In this document: positions 1 through 11,735 of the stretch, piece by piece
Layout: the number at the start of each line of letters is the position of its first letter
Numbering within the stretch: the first letter of the stretch is position 1
The notes under the pieces: model-generated
Told to the model about the DNA's origin: nothing
What the model saw: only the letters and a program-made list of their open reading frames with translations
Databases searched by the model: none
NCBI GenBank assembly: GCA_037783415.1
Contig: JAZGTN010000058.1
Location: forward strand, 3,570,001 to 3,634,000
Direction of reading: 5' to 3'
DNA: 64,000 nt
From: Leptasterias polaris
Lineage: Eukaryota; Echinodermata; Asteroidea; Forcipulatida; Asteriidae
Translations under genes and position numbers: made by a program

Positions 1-1310
1 TAATGCGTTATTGGGGGACTCGTCCGTCTAAATTGCTGAAGTAGGCCCACTTCGTCTAAGGGATTCATTTTGGGGCAATCAAACCCAGTGTTTTGAAGCT
101 TGAGATTCTTCTGACAAAGTCGATAAATTCCTATCCTCCATGACAGTCATTGAAGAAGTGTCTGGTAGGTTTTCAGGACAAGTCCCTACCTCATAAATTA
201 TAAAGAGGTTCGTCTAAGAAAGTTTCCTTAGCTTTTGAGTGATAGGTTGGGGATTTACAGAAATTTACAAAACAGTTGTCTTTCAATGTCCTGACCTGTC
301 GTGGTGAAACTTTCGCCTCTGTAAAATGTTCATTTAGATTGTAATCACTTATTTCCTTTCCAACTGTTATAAAGCTTGGCTTATTGCGGCCGACCAATCA
401 CTTGCTTCAGCCATTATGTGTCTACAGAACAAATAACAAATAAAAGTAAAACAAAAAAACAAGATCGGCTCATGGAACAACAGGCCCTTTCACCGATTGG
501 AGAAGTTTTCCATACAGTTATCGAAAAGGTATTACATTTTACACCCAAACCTATATAATAAAAGAAGAATAACATTTTCAAAAGTTAAAAGTTTGCTACA
601 ACAATTCATCGTTTAACCTGACACTTTGAAAACAAAATTAAATAAATGCCGAGCCCCATTCAATTTGTTTATGAACAAATTCTTTTCTTGATGAGTTTTA
701 TAACACTATTTCAGCAGTTGGCAGTGTAACATGACATCAAAAACTTAAAAAGTACTTGACTATTTTCGCAAACAAATTCTGTAAAGAAGCTGCCTGTTAG
801 TCGTGCTTACAATGTTATACTGAGACATACAAGGAAATTCCCTCTGTCAGATTTTTTTCCCGATGGCTAGGCCGGCAAAATTGATTGATTTTTCAGAATC
901 AAGGCGATCTTGCAGGATTTGTCCGCTATTTTAATTTTCATTGCCAAGTAGGCACTCTATCATTTTATGAAGAAAAATTCAAAAAATATTTTGGGAAATT
1001 GACAAAGCCTTGACTTTGTTTTTAATAATCTATTTTCCTTGAAGCCACTTATTTGATGTTTTATTTATTTTGAAACCTTTGGCGAAATGTCAGTTAAAGA
1101 AGCGTACAAATAACTGTTGTACATCTCAAATTTAAGGAAATTAAAAATAATAAAAACATTTGACATTTTGTCAATTTCCCAAAATATTTTTTGAATTTTT
1201 CTTCATAAAATGATAAAGTCAAGGCTTTAGACAAAGCAAGTCGTTTTATATCAAGTCGATCAAAATTAAAGGCACCTGGAAATAGATTATTATTTTTTTT
1301 TAACATAAGA
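1..1310. other. Flank left of the outer LTR element; no gene recognised
   Basis: AT-rich sequence with only short open frames. A 68-residue minus-strand frame at 191-397 contains no motif I recognise. The only structured feature is the inverted repeat at 961-1212, listed separately. This is presumably the genomic site into which the outer retrotransposon inserted. Confidence 0.5.
961..1212. repeat. Inverted repeat, 44-bp arms
   Basis: The arm 961-1004 (starting CATTTTATGAAGAAAAATTC) is repeated in reverse complement at 1169-1212, separated by about 164 bp. Just inside and outside the arms, forms of CAAAGCCTTGACTTTG recur. It is either a small foldback element or a remnant of one. No target duplication was identified. 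Confidence 0.75.
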
Positions 1311-1320
1311 GTATATGTAG

Positions 1321-1576
1321 TGTAACGGCCACCGATTGACCAGTAGGGGGGCGCCAGCACGACTCCTGTCGGAGAACGGCTGGCCACCCCCTGCAGGCCA
1401 ATCGGTGAAACCCGCCCACCAGAGAGGGCGTCCTCTGGCTTCGGCCTTCTTCTTCGTGTAAAGTCAGGACTTGTTGAGTGTAAATAACGCTCCGGAACAA
1501 GGGACAGAAAAGCCAGTTAATTGTACATTCTTGTGTCATTAAGCTGTGTGCATCGCAACCCCCGGTCGATGCTACA
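1321..1576 (+). repeat. 5' LTR of the Gag-only element
   Basis: Begins TGTAACGGCCACCGATTG and ends GCTACA. The same start (TGTAACGGGCACCGATTGG) and end (CGCTACA) occur in the LTR at 61377-61639. The first 140 or so bases are clearly similar, while the downstream halves differ strongly. The adjacent TTGGTGACAGCGG at 1577 is in the position of a primer-binding site. Confidence 0.7.
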
Positions 1577-1666
1577 TTGGTGACAGCGGCGGCACACTTA
1601 GGGGCAGGAGAAAAAGGTAAAATTTTGTGTTTATCTTTGGAAGTTCGACTCACGAGGCGAGGAAGT

Positions 1667-2097
1667 ATGGCATCCAGCTCGCCACTGGGAGAGGACAGCG
1701 GGCGTTGGGGGGGAGGCCAGACTGGCTCCCCGGGTTGCCAATCTTTTGTCACAAGAGATGACTGGCTGTCTTTCTTTGAGGGAAGCCCTGGGGGGGACCT
1801 TTGGGAACAGGACAGGGCAGAAGTACTTTCACCCGAGATCCTAGGGATGCAGGGCTCGGCTCGGGGTCTTATATTCCGCAGTATTTCATTTCAGAATGGC
1901 CTCACGCTGCACACACAGCTACGTCGGACGTGCAGGCTCACTCGGAGCTGTACCGTTCGACAAGCATTTACACACAACCGACACACTTCACTTCAGAGCA
2001 GCCCCACGCTGCGCACACACGTACGTCAGATACACGGATCTACTCGGAGCCGTCACATCCGACATACATTCACACACCACCGACACATTTCACTTCA
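1667..2097 (+). CDS. Gag N-terminal part of the outer LTR element (interrupted)
   Basis: An ATG at 1667 (MASSSPLGED) lies about 90 bp after the LTR and opens a frame into two units of the roughly 102-bp repeat at 1893-2097. The frame is cut at 2097 by the transposon at 2098-11731. Removing that insertion with one TTCA copy continues the same frame into 11736 (reading ISLQ then SSPSL). The N-terminal 70 or so residues are Gly/Ser rich with no domain I recognise. Its identity as the N-terminal part of Gag is inferred from frame continuity with the Gag domain at 12805-13032. Confidence 0.55.
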
Positions 2098-2820
2098 CAC
2101 AGGTTTTACAAAGAGAATTTTTACCCAGTGCCACCTATAGTTGAAAGAATGCCAGGCCAATTAATAAGCCAATCAGAGCAGACCACAAATTCTCCAAGAC
2201 AGAGGTCATAAAATAGCCTAATCCCTCAAGGATGTTTACTTTTCCAGCCAAGGTTACATAACACCTCATCAGTATGCAGGAGTTTTACCAAGGTCAACTT
2301 GCTTAACTCACACAGTACATGTACATGTACATACAGAGTAGGCCTACACTGTATGTGTAGGCTATACTGTCTGTGTGTGTGCAGTAAGTTTTCCCACAGT
2401 TTTCCAAAAAAAGACTGCATCTTAGTTTATTTAAAAAAACTAATAGTTCAACTTCCCAGTGTGTTATAGGTCTAGAATATGAGTGTTATTAAATCAGTAA
2501 ACTGTTCAGAATCTGAAAAGTCATCTATTGGAATAATTGTGACATTACCCATTAAACATCTATATAGTTTCAGATGGTTTCAGTTCCAACCAAGATCAGT
2601 AATATTTGTGTCTCGGTACTATTAATTATATATTTGTACTTTGAGACAAACTTGTAATTGTATTTCAATGTAAATATTTAAAATTAAAAGATAGTCGATA
2701 ATTTAACAATGCAATAAAAAGCAAAACATTCAGGATTGTTTTATGTTACTTCTTCACGATTTTATTTGTTGAGATGAACAAATTTGAAAACACATTTACA
2801 CATCAAAATACAGTTAAGCT

Positions 2821-3620
2821 GAATACATAAAGCTGGTTCCATTAACTGACATTCATCAGTTTCAAGAAAGGTTTCAAAGGTCTTGACAAATAAATAACAT
2901 GAATACATAAAGCTGGTTTCATTAACTGACATTTATCAGTTTCAAGAAAGGTTTCAAAGGTCTTGACAAATAAATAACATGAATACACAAAGCTGGTTTC
3001 ATTAACTGACATTTATCAGTTTCAAGAAAGGTTTCAAAGGTCTTAACAAATAAATAACATGAATACACAAAGCTGGTTTCATTAACTGACATTTATCAGT
3101 TTCAAGAAAGGTTTCAAAGGTCTTGACAAATAAATAACATGAATACATAAAGCTGGTTTCATTAACTGACATTTATCAGTTTCAAGAAAGGTTTCAAAGG
3201 TCTTAACAAATAAATAACATGAATACACAAAGCTGGTTCCATTAACTGACATTTATCAGTTTCAAGAAAGGTTTCAAAGGTCTTGACAAATAAATAACAT
3301 GAATACACAAAGCTGGTTTCATTAACTGACATTTATCAGTTTCAAGAAAGGTTTCAAAGGTCTTAACAAATAAATAACATGAATACACAAAGCTGGTTCC
3401 ATTAACTGACATTTATCAGTTTCAAGAAAGGTTTCAAAGGTCTTGACAAATAAATAACATGAATACACAAAGCTGGTTTCATTAACTGACATTTATCAGT
3501 TTCAAGAAAGGTTTCAAAGGTCTTGACAAATAAATAACATGAATACACAAAGCTGGTTCCATTAACTGACATTTATCAGTTTCAAGAAAGGTTTCAAAGG
3601 TCTTGACAAATAAATAACAT
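2821..3620. repeat. 80-bp tandem repeat, 10 copies
   Basis: Ten consecutive units of exactly 80 bp, each beginning GAATACA(T/C)AAAGCTGGTT and ending AAATAAATAACAT. They differ only at scattered single bases, such as TTTC/TTCC and TTGAC/TTAAC. The array lies inside the PHD transposon between its left terminus and the transposase stop codon. High uniformity implies recent expansion or homogenisation. Confidence 0.95.
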
Positions 3621-3949
3621 TTATAAAGCACTTAACACTGTGTTACAAATATAGTAGTAGACTAACCATCAGCTGCGAATCATGTTTTTTTTCTGGAACA
3701 TTTAAATACTGCACTTGAGTTTAACTAAATGTAAAAAAAAAATGGCATCAAAATTTATGTTAAACAGATCTTTGGCAGTTTCAAAGTTTCACTCCAAAGT
3801 TATCAATATAAAAGTAGAATACTGGCAATCTCAGAACCTCAAACACCGAGTTTAAAAATACATGTAAAAATCACATGCAACTTTAACATTATTTGGCAAT
3901 GTTGGAGTAAACACTCCCTGAGTTATACAGAAATTCACACATAATGCTA

Positions 3950-4490
3950 CTTTAAAAAATCCTATGGCAATGGAGTTAATACTTGTTCACAAAACTGCAC
4001 AAATAGTGCCACCCGTAAAATAGGAGTTATGGCAATAAAATAACTACTCCTTGTTTAAAAAAAAATGCACAAATAGTGCCACCCGTACAATAAAAATTAT
4101 GGCAATAGACTCCTTGTTTAAAAAAATACACAAAAACAGTCACCTTAAAAAATCCTTTGGCAATGGAGTAACTACTCCTTGTTGACAAAACTGCACACAT
4201 AGTGCCACCCGTAAAATAGTAGTTATATGGCAATGGAATAACTACATGTACTCCTTGTTTACAAAAATGCACAAATAGTGCCACCCGTACAATAATAATT
4301 ATGGCAATGGACTCCTTGTTTACAAAAATACACAAACATTGCACCTTAAAAAATCCTTTGGCAATGGAGTAGCTACTCCTTGTTGACAAAAATGCACACA
4401 TAGTGCCACCCGTAAAATAGTAGTTATATGGCAATGGAATAACTACTTATTGTTTACAAAATGCACAAATAGTGCCACCTTAGAAAATTA
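3950..4490. repeat. Degenerate tandem array with about 200-bp higher-order period
   Basis: Subunits of about 60-70 bp share CAATGGA...CTCCTTGTT...ACAAA...GCACAAATAGTGCCACC. Sets of three variant subunits repeat together with a period of about 200 bp (compare 4143-4340 with 4345-4490). Short minus-strand open frames here are repeat artefacts. Confidence 0.8.
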
Positions 4491-4694
4491 TCTGGCAAAA
4501 GTAAATGCTCTTTAACTGTTAAGTACGTTAATCGCATCTTTGAATTGAAAGCAATGGCATTTAAGCAATCAAATACAATATGTGGAAAACAAACTGGCAA
4601 TTTGTCCACTTAAATCTGTTTGTTTTGAAAGCGGGAATAAACTCCTATGAGATGAAATGCTTATAAATATGATATAAAAAATAAATATAAAAGC

Positions 4695-7600
4695 TTATTT
4701 ATCTTCTTTTTGGCACTTTTGGCATTTTCTGATACCCTCTACTACCTTATATCTCCCCTTGCAACCTTCTTGTCTACAACTGCGTCTGACGGTCTTTAGC
4801 TGTTTTTTATCTGCCAACATTCTTTGACCGTGGTGTTTAAACATAAGTGTAGACCTTGTTGTTTCATCTCTCACAGAGGCAAAGATGCGTTCATCTGCAT
4901 TGAGTTGGGCATGCAGACTCTCTATGCCATGTTCACTGAGTAGACCCACAGTGTTCCACAACCGGGCACACTCAGGAACATGGCATAGGAGGAAGTGCAA
5001 TTTGGGTGGAATCCGCTCATTTGGAAAAGTCTGCGGAAACCACGAGCCCAACTCCCAGCACTTCACGCATAAATCTTCGACCTCTGTGAAAGACAAAAAA
5101 ACGCCCTTCCCTGTCAAATGAAATATGGCCCTTAATTTAGCAAACAGCTCTCTGTAACTTTCCTGCTCTTCACACCCTCCCAGTGCTTCAATCAGCTTGT
5201 CAGACTGATCCAGGATAGTCTTACAATGATTTCCTACGAAGCACTGGGAGTGATAGGCCTGTTTCTTAACTTTCAACTTATTTTCTAGAATGTCGCCAAG
5301 TCTCCTCTCCCGTGGACCCATTTGTGCACTGACTTCCTTGAACACCTTGTCTAGCTCGGCTTTTGTACTTTCTTTATCTTTCTTCAGGTCTTTTACCATT
5401 TCTTTGTGTCTCGTTACAATTAGTTCCTGTTGCTGCACAACATCTGCAGCATTCTGAACTTCACCTTTACATACCGGACATTCATATCTCTCATTTGTGA
5501 AATCTACACCCTTCATTCCCACACAATCCTTATGAAACCATCCACTGTCATCATCCACACCACACACATCACACTGAACCCATTCAACATCTCCTTCAAT
5601 AAACCCTTCCATTACTGCTACAGCACATGCAGGGAAGGCACACGGGTCACTTCCACCTCTTGCTCTTCTTCCCATTCTTACCCTCTTGAATCCTAGCAAA
5701 AGCCTCTCCTCGTACTTCAAACCTGCCAACGCTTCCGTATACTCTCTCTCGCTCTCCTCCGCCTCGATGGAGACATGCTGCCATCTATCATTCAAGTCAT
5801 TATTTGTTTCCCCGAGGTTTCCCTGATCAAGTTTTTTACATATATTCTCAATGTTGCGATAGAATCTTACTACTAGGCCTAACATTATATGGAGTATGGG
5901 TGGAGCTATGTGAAGAAGGTCATGGATTATTGGCAGTAATGGTTGCTGGGCAATGGAATGGTGAAATTGGCCATTTGCCTTGGTGTTACCCCCGTTCCTT
6001 GGATCTGCCTGGTTATCTGACAGATCCTGGACAAGATCCTCTGGTTTACGATTCTCGTACGACCAGTCCGGGTTGTCCACAAAGCCATCACCACTGTCGT
6101 CCCTTACTTTTGGAGAGTGAACTTTTCCAGATGGTGAGAGGGCTTTGAGGGGTAGGTAACACCAAAGGCAAGGGTACATCGAATTTGGCCCCATATGGCC
6201 TGTTACCTTAGTTAAAAATTCGTAGTCTCCGACTAGAAAAACACGACAAATTTGATTTCCCTCCCCTACTCTTACTTGCGAATTTTGTTGAAGTCTTAAA
6301 AGTTGATTGCGAAAGTGTACGAAAACAGCTTCCATGTTGGTATAGGAGTCTGTGGCCTGGTACATAGCGATTAGGTCTGTCTTGTCGGCTGAGTTGGAGT
6401 CAGTGAAGTTGCAGACCTGGACTGCCAACTTAGTGCTCGGACCTCCTTTATCCCCCTAAAGGAAAACAAAGCAAAGAACAACTAAATAGTAAGTCATCAG
6501 TGAATTTAATATGTATTTTGTTTAAAGAGCTGGCATTAAAATCTCAAAAGTTTGACAGTTGCACATACACATCATAAGAATAAGATGTAATTCTTTAGTT
6601 TTATTAAATTTTGTGTGTGAAAGTCACCCAAAACAAGGCCGAGTCCAAGTTGCCTAATTCTATGCTTATTTGATCAAAAAAATTGTGATTTAAATGTGAA
6701 ATGGGTAGTTCAAGAAATATGCCCTTTCAATTTTAAAGTTTGATGGTTGAAATATTTTATTTCAGTTAACTCAGCTGGACCATAAATATTGATTTATAGT
6801 ATGCTTTGAACCTTTTTACCTTTGGAATTAACAATGATTCGGTTGTATTCAATGCCAAACTTACCAGTATTTTTATCCAAATTTCCCCGTTAAATTTGTC
6901 GTTTTCCCAGATGGCCCCTCTTTCAATTTGTCCATTGATGAGTGCTTCTATGTGAGAAGAGAGATCCCTGACACGCACGAATGGAGTTGTGGATGGTGTT
7001 GTGGCGCTCACTGTCTTGTGTAGTTGCACCTCTCCATACTCGATGACCTGCTCGGAAGTGTCACGGCGTCCTAAGAAAAGTTTTATTAAAGAAGTAACCA
7101 TTTATTCATCATAATCATATTCATCATTGGTGGACTGTGGAGCAGTCGACTAGCAGTCTTCGCCATGCATGTGCCTGTTGGGCTTGTTCCTCAATGATGG
7201 TGGCTGTTAGGAAACCATCATGGTTTCCAATGATGGACTACACATACTTTAGCTAGGAGGTGCGTTGCCTCCCTGCTGGTACATTCATTTCAATATTGAC
7301 AATTAACCTCCCTTTTTTGCCATCCCAAAGTCTTCTCTGCATTGATGAGTATAAACTGACCTTTGAGTTCCCTGTACATGCCACGGTCACTGGAAAAAAT
7401 CTTGAGTCCATGGTTGCTGAAGAATGTCCGAAGTTGCCGAAACTTCCGCATCGTCAACCGAAGGAGCAGTTTCAAGTCCAGAGTTTCTCCTGATGTCAGT
7501 TCTGTAATAAAATGATTTGTTTTTACTTTTTAGAACAGCCATATAAACTTATACTCTCAGGTTAATGAAAGGGTTAAGCATGTTTCAATTCATAAACTAG

Positions 7601-9487
7601 ATGACAATACAACCATAAAATGTTGTTTTAATGTCCAACTTTTGTTGGTCTTCTTGGAAGTGAAACAACTAATTTCTACAAATGTCCATGACCCTCCACT
7701 TCCAACCTGGCAGAATCTTTCTCAAAGAAAGCAAGAACCTTCTAGGTTCAAATCTAACAGCGGATAGCTTTTTTTCTTGTATTTACAAGGTTCTTCATTT
7801 AGGTTTAAATGTTACAATAATACTTAATTGGCTTTAACAATAAATCATATCACTCAACTATAATGTACCTTTGTGCTGGGAAATATCAGCCGTCTGACAC
7901 GCCTCAGTTGCCAGTGACGGGTATTTCCTGAAGAAGGAAGCAAGAGTAGCAACTAGATCTTCTTGTTTCGGATCTTCCTTCGAGGATATCATCTCTGTCA
8001 TCTGCAACATCCATTGAAATAAAATAAAATACGATAAGCGATTGGTGTTCAGTTTGTTAGTGTAGATGCATTCATCAATGACATCTTCCTTTCCTCATCT
8101 TGTTGTCAGTTTGGTGATTGTGTCTCATCCCACTGCCTTGACACATTATATTTAACTATGTTGACGGTTTTTACAATCTTTTTTGGTACAAGTGTTTAAC
8201 TGTACAAGATACTTGAACATCAAAGAAACATTAATTAAATCCTATGGCAAATGTTTACCTTCATGAGTTCTTTAGCCCGTGCAGCTAGGGTCTTTGGCGT
8301 TGCTGATGAACTAGGGGTCTGGGGGAGTTTCAGCGGGACAAAGGTGGTTGGTTTTGTTTTGGCTCCAGCTGCTCTAGCTACAAGGATAGGGTGGCCAGCA
8401 GATGTGCTTGGCCTCTGCTCCAGCTGTATCCGTTGCTTATTTTGGAGTGTGAGGTTCTGAGCTTCCAGCTGGCTGTTTTGTTGTTTAAGCTGTTCCACCT
8501 GTTGGGCGAGCTCATCCCTCTCCTTCTCGGCCTTCTCCCACTTCTCCCTATTCATTTGGATGGATTTCAGTAATCCTTCTTTTTCGTTATCAGCAGATTG
8601 CACAGCATGGCGAAATGCTGCAATATCTAGGTTATGGGACATTATTTTGTGTTGGTTTTGATTAAGCGTGTCTTTTTGTGCTGCTATTAATTCAAAGAGG
8701 GTTCTTATGCGGGCTGAATGTTGATCTTTATTTTGGTTACTTTGGAACAGAGCAGTTTTAAGTTCAGATATTGATCCAAGGGCTTCCTCAAATTGTGAGT
8801 CCAAGTTAAGCAACCTACATCCATTGCACGTTTTTGCAGATGGGTTTGCAATAACTGCTTTTTCGTTTTTTCAAAGACCAGCTGTGTTTCTTTGATTGCT
8901 TCCTCGTACTTCCTCACAATCATGCTGACGACATTGATATCACCCTGTGCAATATCCTCTCCCGATTCTTCTAAAACAATGTCATCATATGGGCAGATGC
9001 AAATTTCATCAAGTTCAGTACTTAATGCATGGACACCATGTGGTTTTACCCATACATGGTCTCGTTCTTTGCAAAGAAACACAGCTGGTCTCAACTCAAG
9101 GAACTCGCCTCGGACACTGGACCAGGTAAACATGACATGTGCCCCCCTTACTAAGTCCCCTACTACAAGATCACGGAGTAACATGGGACGGTGATCAGCA
9201 TTAATTGTGAACTTACAGCCATCACCCCCTCCTGGGGCAATTGAATTCACTAAATATTCCCCATCACAAATTTTGTGTTCAAGCCATCCCAAGGAGGAAA
9301 ATACACATTCTCGGCGAAACAGTACTGCTTCCCCTATGCTATCAGAAAAATCTACCACAATTGCCTTCTTTTGCCTCTTCCCTCTTGGTTTTGGTCTAGT
9401 TCCCCTATAATATCTTTTACATTCACCAGACACTCCCTTTCGGGAATGAGAATTTGTCTGTTTCCTTTTCTGACCATCGTCAGCCAT
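4695..9487 (-). CDS. RAG1-like DDE transposase with embedded PHD finger (multi-exon, one frameshift)
   Basis: Minus-strand exons read as 9487-8259, 8001-7869, 7501-about 7308, 7070-6865 and 6455-4695, about 1,170 residues in all. The order is: basic N-terminus; a roughly 150-residue domain I do not recognise; a long Gln/Lys/Glu coiled coil; then a RAG1-like core. In the core, WIKILGDKGG carries the first Asp, GDYE (near 6227) the second, then YPCLWC, then HFLLCHVPE followed 20 residues after the second His by the Glu of SEHGIE. RAG1 has the same His-to-Glu spacing (H942-E962) and a similar LAHVPE string. A C4HC3 PHD finger (CDVCG, FHKDC, CPVCK) sits between the CxxC and HxxxxH motifs. A Cys-rich tail (CRQEGCKGR...CQKCQK) ends the protein. 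One base indel in an A5 run near 8830 breaks exon 1, and the exon 3/4 phase also disagrees near an A6 run. It is a recently active transposase, or intact apart from sequencing errors. Confidence 0.8.
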
Positions 9488-11717
9488 TGCATTTTCAAAG
9501 AGTCAAAAATTCAAACAGGAATAAAATAAATCTGATTGAGATGTACAATTACCAATAAGGGGGGCACAACTTATATTAGCCTGTCCTAATCATGCGCCAA
9601 ATACACTAAGAACTCACTCTTTGAGAAAGCCGGTATAAGGTGTCTGCTCGGGCAAACATGCCCTCTGTCAGTGGAAAATACTACATTTTGTGTTAACAGT
9701 AAACACTGTGTGGTCAGACCTAATAACTAATATTCAATAAATATATTTAATATACAATTTTATGTCTTTATGTTTAACTCTTATATTTTTTCAATTTGCT
9801 CCTTTTAAAAATTATTTTCAAATGGTAGAAATTCACAAAAATAAAAATGGAGAAAGTGAAGAGAGGGCGAGGTGATATGATGAGAGAGATTTGAATGGCC
9901 AACCCAACCAATGGCTAGACAACCCACCTGTTTTATTAAGAAAAACAAAAAGATTAATTCCAACACATAATATAATGCATGTTTACGTGACAATTTTTCC
10001 AAACACCTCTACAAAAGTACAGAATTTTTTTTAAAGACTTGTAAAGTTTACACAATGAATCTGATTGGTAAGTTAATAAAAAAATTCATCTGTTCGAACT
10101 TGAAGCTGCTTTCATAAAGTAATATTTTGAAGAATTTCAAAGCTTTGAAATTATCATCCAAAACTTTTTAACTGTTGACATTGTTTCCTAAATAAAATGC
10201 ATTGCACAACTTTAATAAAAGAACAAATTATAATGATTTACTATTTTGATTTAAATTGAACAGAGCATGATCTCCCATATGCATGATTAAATGTTTTTTT
10301 AAATGTATTTCAAAGTCTTTCAACAAATTCAATAAAATTTGATCAAACCGGGCATCTGAAATTAATTTTTATAAAAAATAACACTCCAAAAAACTAAAAT
10401 CAGAACAATTTTATGGCATGGTTTTAAGCATGCACATGACATGGGTTCTGAACAGACGAATATGCTCATGCTATTCCAACGTCACATACAGAAATATTGC
10501 ATGTTCAAATAAAATCACAAAAGAAAATGTTTTTCTCATAAAAATAGGCCTAAATTCTAAAAAAATAAATTAAAAAAAAAGCGATCCTTTTTTGATCTTG
10601 AGGGTCGATCCTACAAAAAAGTACATCATCGACATCCCCAAACTGAAGGCATTCTTTCTTCATTTTCCTCATGACCAGCAAAAATCATTGCAATATAAAC
10701 CCTCAAACATTGAAGATGAATGTTAAATGGACATTTACTGAAAGATAACCTTGTTTTTCATAAGAAAAGTGGCTACAAAAATATGTTTTCGAAAAGATCT
10801 TTTCGGTCGTCGCCATGGTTTTTGTTTACACGTCGTGCATGTGGTAAAGAAAGCCACGCCATGTACACACACACACACACACACAATACACACACACAGA
10901 CGGAAAAATGCATCCTTGTGGAGCACTCTTTTGTTCTTTCCTTTGTCCCTGCACTTAACAGTTTCCCATAGACTTTGTACACAAATTTCCTTGTGGAGCA
11001 CCCCGGTCTTTAGAAATTCCATGTGGAGTCCTTTTGTTTTCCCTTTTTTGTTTTGTCCTTGGTCTCCAGAAGGTACCGAAAGTGAGAGCACATCGTGCGT
11101 GCACAATGCATGCAAGGTCAGTCACACAACAGACCCGAACATGATGCATTAACGTTGTATGAGTGTAACATACGGGATCACATACACGTGTATAGTTTGT
11201 ACACACGCTGGCTTTTCGTAGTAATTTTTCAAAAGTAGGCCTGTCACTAATGCATCAAAATTACGAATTCAATGATCAATCATGTTCTGTTTTGTATTTA
11301 TTCTAAATAAATGAGGTATAATCTAGGGATTGTATATCTCGAAAATAATATCCGATGTCATTTAAAAGTAATAAAAAGCCAGTAAAAATGAGAAAAACTC
11401 ACCAAAACCACCTTCCTCGCGTTCAACAGCTGATTACGGCTGCCCCCATGGAATCGCTGGCTGCTGATTAGCATTTTAATCCCTCGACATGGATATGACG
11501 ACATACATTGACTTCTAAAACGACAGCTTTGATTGGCCGATTTTCTAATAAAGATTCATTAGCGCCACCCTAGATTTGGCCAACCAACGCCATCCTTAGT
11601 ACAGGCTTTGGTTCAACGGTCGGGAAAATACGTGACGTCACCAACGGTTCGCGGCAGCCAATGGGAAGCGGCGCTTTGCACAGAGAGGGCGCTAGTTATT
11701 TTCATTCAATTGGGGAG
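9488..11717. other. 5' region of the PHD transposon; no gene seen
   Basis: About 2.2 kb between the transposase ATG and the right terminus. AT-rich to about 10600, then more mixed. It includes a (CA)n microsatellite at 10865-10897. Open frames around 10720-11206 are short, overlapping in many frames and lack motifs. It probably holds the promoter of the minus-strand transposase. Confidence 0.6.
10865..10897. repeat. (CA)n microsatellite
   Basis: A run of ACACAC interrupted once by ATAC. It accounts for the short Thr/His-repeat and Cys/Val-repeat open frames on both strands here. Confidence 0.9.
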
Positions 11718-11735
11718 TTGTAAAACCTGTGTTCA

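Larger units (their letters stand above)
2098..11731 (-). mobile_element. RAG1-like/Chapaev-like DNA transposon with PHD transposase
   Basis: The 9.6-kb element starts CACAGGTTTTACAA (2098-2111) and ends with the reverse complement TTGTAAAACCTGTG (11718-11731). It is flanked by TTCA at 2094-2097 and 11732-11735. Removing it with one TTCA restores an uninterrupted tandem-repeat unit of the surrounding retrotransposon, which proves the boundaries. It contains one minus-strand multi-exon transposase gene (4695-9487), a perfect 80-bp tandem array and a second, higher-order array. A 4-bp duplication and CAC-type termini fit the Chapaev superfamily as I know it. The superfamily name is inference. 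Confidence 0.85.

Noticed and set aside
1300..1752. Minus-strand 150-residue frame across the 5' LTR
   Set aside because: It runs antisense through the LTR and primer-site region, and no motif supports it.
2098..2130. RSS-like 12/23 signal at the CACAGG terminus
   Set aside because: The first bases resemble a heptamer, but I see no convincing nonamer at 12 or 23 bp on either end, so only terminal similarity is claimed.
2821..3620. Possible CRISPR-like array
   Set aside because: The 80-bp units repeat head to tail without unique spacers, inside a eukaryotic transposon. It is a tandem repeat.
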